A DNA stretch of 64,000 bases, from contig CM034142.1 in NCBI GenBank assembly GCA_019914995.1, positions 682,001 to 746,000 of the forward strand, written 5' to 3'. Below are positions 61,200-64,000 of this stretch, piece after piece. The notes below the pieces were generated by a model. The model did not search any database, was not told where the DNA came from, and saw nothing but the letters and a program-made list of their open reading frames with translations. Position 1 is the first letter of the stretch, and the number at the start of each line of letters is the position of its first letter. Source of the DNA: Acanthochlamys bracteata (Eukaryota > Streptophyta > Magnoliopsida > Pandanales > Velloziaceae). Made by a program: the position numbers and the translations under genes.

Positions 61200-61601
61200 A
61201 GAATCTCTTTGCCCTCTCTCTCACTTCATCTTTTCTTCTTTTGTTTCTCCCTCTCCCGGTTGATTTCGGGCGAAAATCCGGCTTGGAAATCGAGATAAGA
61301 AAATTTTCTTGAAAAATCTCGATCTAGGTCAGGTGGGTAATCGAGTCTTGGAAGAAAGTTGGAATCTTCGGCCGAGAATTTCGTCGCCGGGAGAGGGAAA
61401 GAAACAAAAACCGTGTAATCAGTGCTGGGCAGTCCTAAATCTTTTGGTTTTTGTTGAATTGATCTTTTGGTGATCTGAATTTTATTGGGTTTCTGATGGG
61501 TTTTGGTTTTGATTGCTGTTGGAGTTTGATTGGTTTGGTGTGAAGAGGTTATGAGAGGTTAGAGCTAAAAGATTGGATTTTTATAGTGGTTGGTTATTGA
61601 A
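61200..61601 (+). promoter_or_regulatory. MUB gene leader
   Basis: A pyrimidine-rich start (CCCTCTCTCTCACTTC, about 61212-61260) is followed by a mixed leader to the ATG at 61602. No TATA box stands out. A leader intron is possible (several GGTAAT/GGTGATC sites), but I could not fix it. Confidence 0.4.
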
Positions 61602-63204
61602 ATGGCTGGAGATGACCTTGTGGAGCTGAAATTTAGACTGTTTGATGGCTCAGACATCGGTCCAAATCAGTACGATCCTTCTACCACTATCGGATCTCTT
61701 AAAGAAACCATTTTGGCCCGGTGGCCGCAAGGTGTGTGTTTTTCTTCTCTTATCTATTCAAGGATCTGGTGAATAACTAAGATTTTACTTCATGAGTCAT
61801 GGTAGACTGATAGTTTTGAGCTTTTTCTTGGGATTCAATTGTATTCTGTACTTGACTTTTATTTGAAGATTACTTGGACTTTAGCGTTGAGGAATTGAGT
61901 ATAGTGGATTATGCCCCCCTTTTTTTATGGTGTTGCAGAATATCACTTTGGTTGTGAATTTAATGATGATCTCTGATTTGCACCAATAAGTAGCTAGGAC
62001 ACTGATGGAGCTCCATTTTGTTTACTTTTGCTGTATATTTAGAAATTCATGTTATCTATGAGTTTAAGTTTTTGATACGAGTCTTTGCTAAATTTGTATT
62101 CTCTACTTATTGCCTTTATGTACTCGCTATGTTTTCTGAAATGTAGCTAAAGACATTTTCACATAGTTTTGAGCTATTGAACCAAACTAAAATATGGAAA
62201 CTATGTTTCAAAGGAGCTGCTATTCACAAAATCTAGCAATGAACTAGTGGTTGGGATTGAATGGATTAAGTAGCAGGTTTTTCTGTTTGGCTTCATTATA
62301 TCTTAATGGTTGAGAATAAGAAGATGGATGTTGTTGTGATGATCTGAGCTTAACACAGATGGTTCTAAGCCCTCTGATTTGACATGCGTTCTAAGCTCTC
62401 ACTATAACTATATTTTACCAATTGCCTGCAGTTACGATTTCAAATGTGGTTTCTTCCTTGTCAGATCTAGATCCTAATTGATATACATGGAATAAATTAA
62501 GATGCCCTGTCCTTCTGTAGGGATAATAGATGTTGATGTTGGTATTTGGCTCCTTTTACCATCACATTCTGGCATGTATTAACATTAGCGTCTTGCTTTC
62601 GGTTTGCTTCTAGTTGCATTTCTTCAAATTAAATTTTATATCACTTTCCTATAAGTGTAATAGTATGGGTATTGCTTGCTGCTGGAAAGTTTAACAAGGA
62701 CATCTTGTCTTCTGTTATATAATTCCTCAAGTAAATCTACTTTAACTTTCCTCCACTAGTTATTATATAGACACCACCTAGTTGGATAAGACCTAGTTGC
62801 TGTATAAACGATAAGTTACAATGTTTTTAGGTCATTCTTGCTAGTGTTGCTTCTAGATGTGAAGCTGACTTATAAACTGTCTTAAGTTTCAGTAAGGCGG
62901 ACATCATGAGATATATTGACTTTTTAACTTGTCTAGAAACCTTATCTTCTGACATTTAATATACATGTGTAGTTCAAATCCCTTGGATTTTTGGGATCAT
63001 CACTTGGTTTTTTTCCCTCAAAATTGTTGACAGATAAAGGACTTACTCCTAAAACAATAAATGATGTGAAACTCATAAATGCTGGCAAGGTTTTGGAGAA
63101 CAATCGAACAATAGCAGAGTCCAGGATACCAGTAGGGGAGCTCCCTGGTGGTGTCATCACAATGCATGTTGTTGTACGAGCACCTTTACCTGATAAAAAC
63201 AGTG
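61602..63204 (+). CDS. Membrane-anchored ubiquitin-fold (MUB) protein, 3' end outside window
   Basis: Two exons, 61602-61731 and 63034-63204, give the first 100 residues; the frame then needs at least one more exon, probably beyond 64000. MUBs are ubiquitin-like proteins anchored to the plasma membrane by a C-terminal lipid; they bind group VI E2 enzymes and hold them there. Diagnostic parts are LVELKFRLFDGSDIGPNQY at the start, the exon junction ARWPQ/DKGLTPKT, and VKLINAGKVLENNRTIAESR followed by ELPGGVITMHVVVR. The family length is about 117-120 residues, so roughly 18-20 residues with the CaaX box are missing here. The first intron is 1.3 kb (GTGTGT donor, GACAG acceptor); the donor at 63205 is GTAATC. 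Confidence 0.93.
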
Positions 63205-64000
63205 GTAATCATTTTCTCATGTGTAAATGTATTCTTTCTTATATATGCGTACTTTACTTTTGCTGTGTTACTCAAAGGAACCTGCTTTAATCACAGTATA
63301 GATTGTTACTGATATTTACGAGTTGGTGACTGTTAGCTTAGTGCCTCATGAAAGGACGTATATTCAAAGCACTTCATAATTTGGAATAGTCGTGTTAGGA
63401 TTTTTTAATTGAACAGTTACTCTTACATGTAGACTGTGCCTGCAATCTTTGACTTTTGACAGGGTTTACCCTATCTCGTATGACATTCACATGCTCCTAA
63501 AAGAGGCCATGTGAAGTTGTGAATCTGGAATTATTTTCTGGATGATCATGTAACATCTATTGAGTTCTGACAAACCATTTAGTTCGATAAGTAGATCAAT
63601 ATGGTCCTTTTCTCAGTTCTTGTCAACTCATAGGTAGGACCTTTTACATCTTTTTCAATTACTCTATAGATAATTAAACTAAGTTTCAGACAACTGTTTC
63701 TTGGTGCTGCTACACTTTTTATTACCTTGTCTGTTATCTGTTTTGGTGGTCAATATGCAACCAAACTCAAAGGAATAAAAATAGTTGTAACTTATGTGAT
63801 AATGTAACCACCTTTTTGTGCATAAGTACGCTTTTAATCGCCACATTGCTACAATTTCCCAGCCATTTTATTTATTAAGGAAGGTGGGATGTCTTACTTA
63901 AGAAGACATATACAATCCACCTGACAACTAAGTCTCATAAGGTTAATATCTTTTTATTATGAATAAAGGATAGGAAAAATCTAAGTATTACATGCAGTTT
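63205..64000 (+). other. MUB intron running to the right edge
   Basis: After the donor at 63205 I found no exon that would supply the expected basic linker and C-terminal CaaX box, so the rest of the window is probably intron. No other feature was seen. Confidence 0.55.

Overview
This window is nuclear DNA of a flowering plant, most likely a eudicot. It is very AT-rich between genes, its genes are split by GT-AG introns, and it carries light-harvesting, cellulose-synthase-interactor and MIKC*-type MADS-box genes plus an intron-containing tRNA-Tyr gene. No bacterial, organellar or viral block was seen. Exon boundaries below were worked out by hand by joining reading frames across splice sites and comparing with remembered protein families; no alignment was run.

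Layout, left to right. 1-1.6 kb: non-coding sequence, perhaps the 5' end of a leftward gene outside the window. 1.7-6.6 kb: transposon-rich spacer with two hAT-like non-autonomous elements and an orphan promoter/leader-like patch. 7.06-7.95 kb (+): an FCS-like zinc finger (FLZ) gene. 8.2-11.8 kb: AT-rich spacer. 11.80-12.78 kb (-): LHCB6 (CP24 antenna). 13.72-13.81 kb (-): tRNA-Tyr(GUA). 14.05-18.50 kb (-): an organellar tRNA-modification GTPase of the MnmE/TrmE family, nine exons. 18.7-25.2 kb: spacer with hAT-like elements, one of them nested in another repeat, and a solo LTR. 25.21-26.27 kb (-): an NaKR-like heavy-metal-associated (HMA) protein. 26.3-31.1 kb: a dense cluster of MITEs. 31.18-33.81 kb (-): a MIKC* MADS-box gene of the AGL66/AGL104 type, eleven exons. 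34.24-35.97 kb (+): a decayed copy of the FKBP16-2/PnsL4 gene. 37.06-37.70 kb (-): an isoprenylated HMA protein (HIPP). 40.43-45.24 kb (-): a nepenthesin-like aspartyl protease, ten exons, with a hydrophobic (probably GPI-signal) tail. 47.41-57.39 kb (-): a CELLULOSE SYNTHASE INTERACTIVE 1-like gene encoding about 2,143 residues. 58.1-61.2 kb: AT-rich spacer. 61.60 kb to the right edge (+): a membrane-anchored ubiquitin-fold (MUB) gene, whose last exon lies outside.

The genes are unrelated housekeeping, photosynthesis, signalling and wall genes, each with its own promoter, and do not form a cluster or pathway. I found no convincing new biological system. The points most worth following are the mutated FKBP16-2 copy, the Asp-Val-Gly in place of Asp-Thr-Gly at the first catalytic site of the protease, a probable GC-AG intron in the MnmE gene, and a well-preserved set of small transposons with readable 8-bp target-site duplications, including one nested insertion and a solo LTR with a perfect 5-bp duplication.
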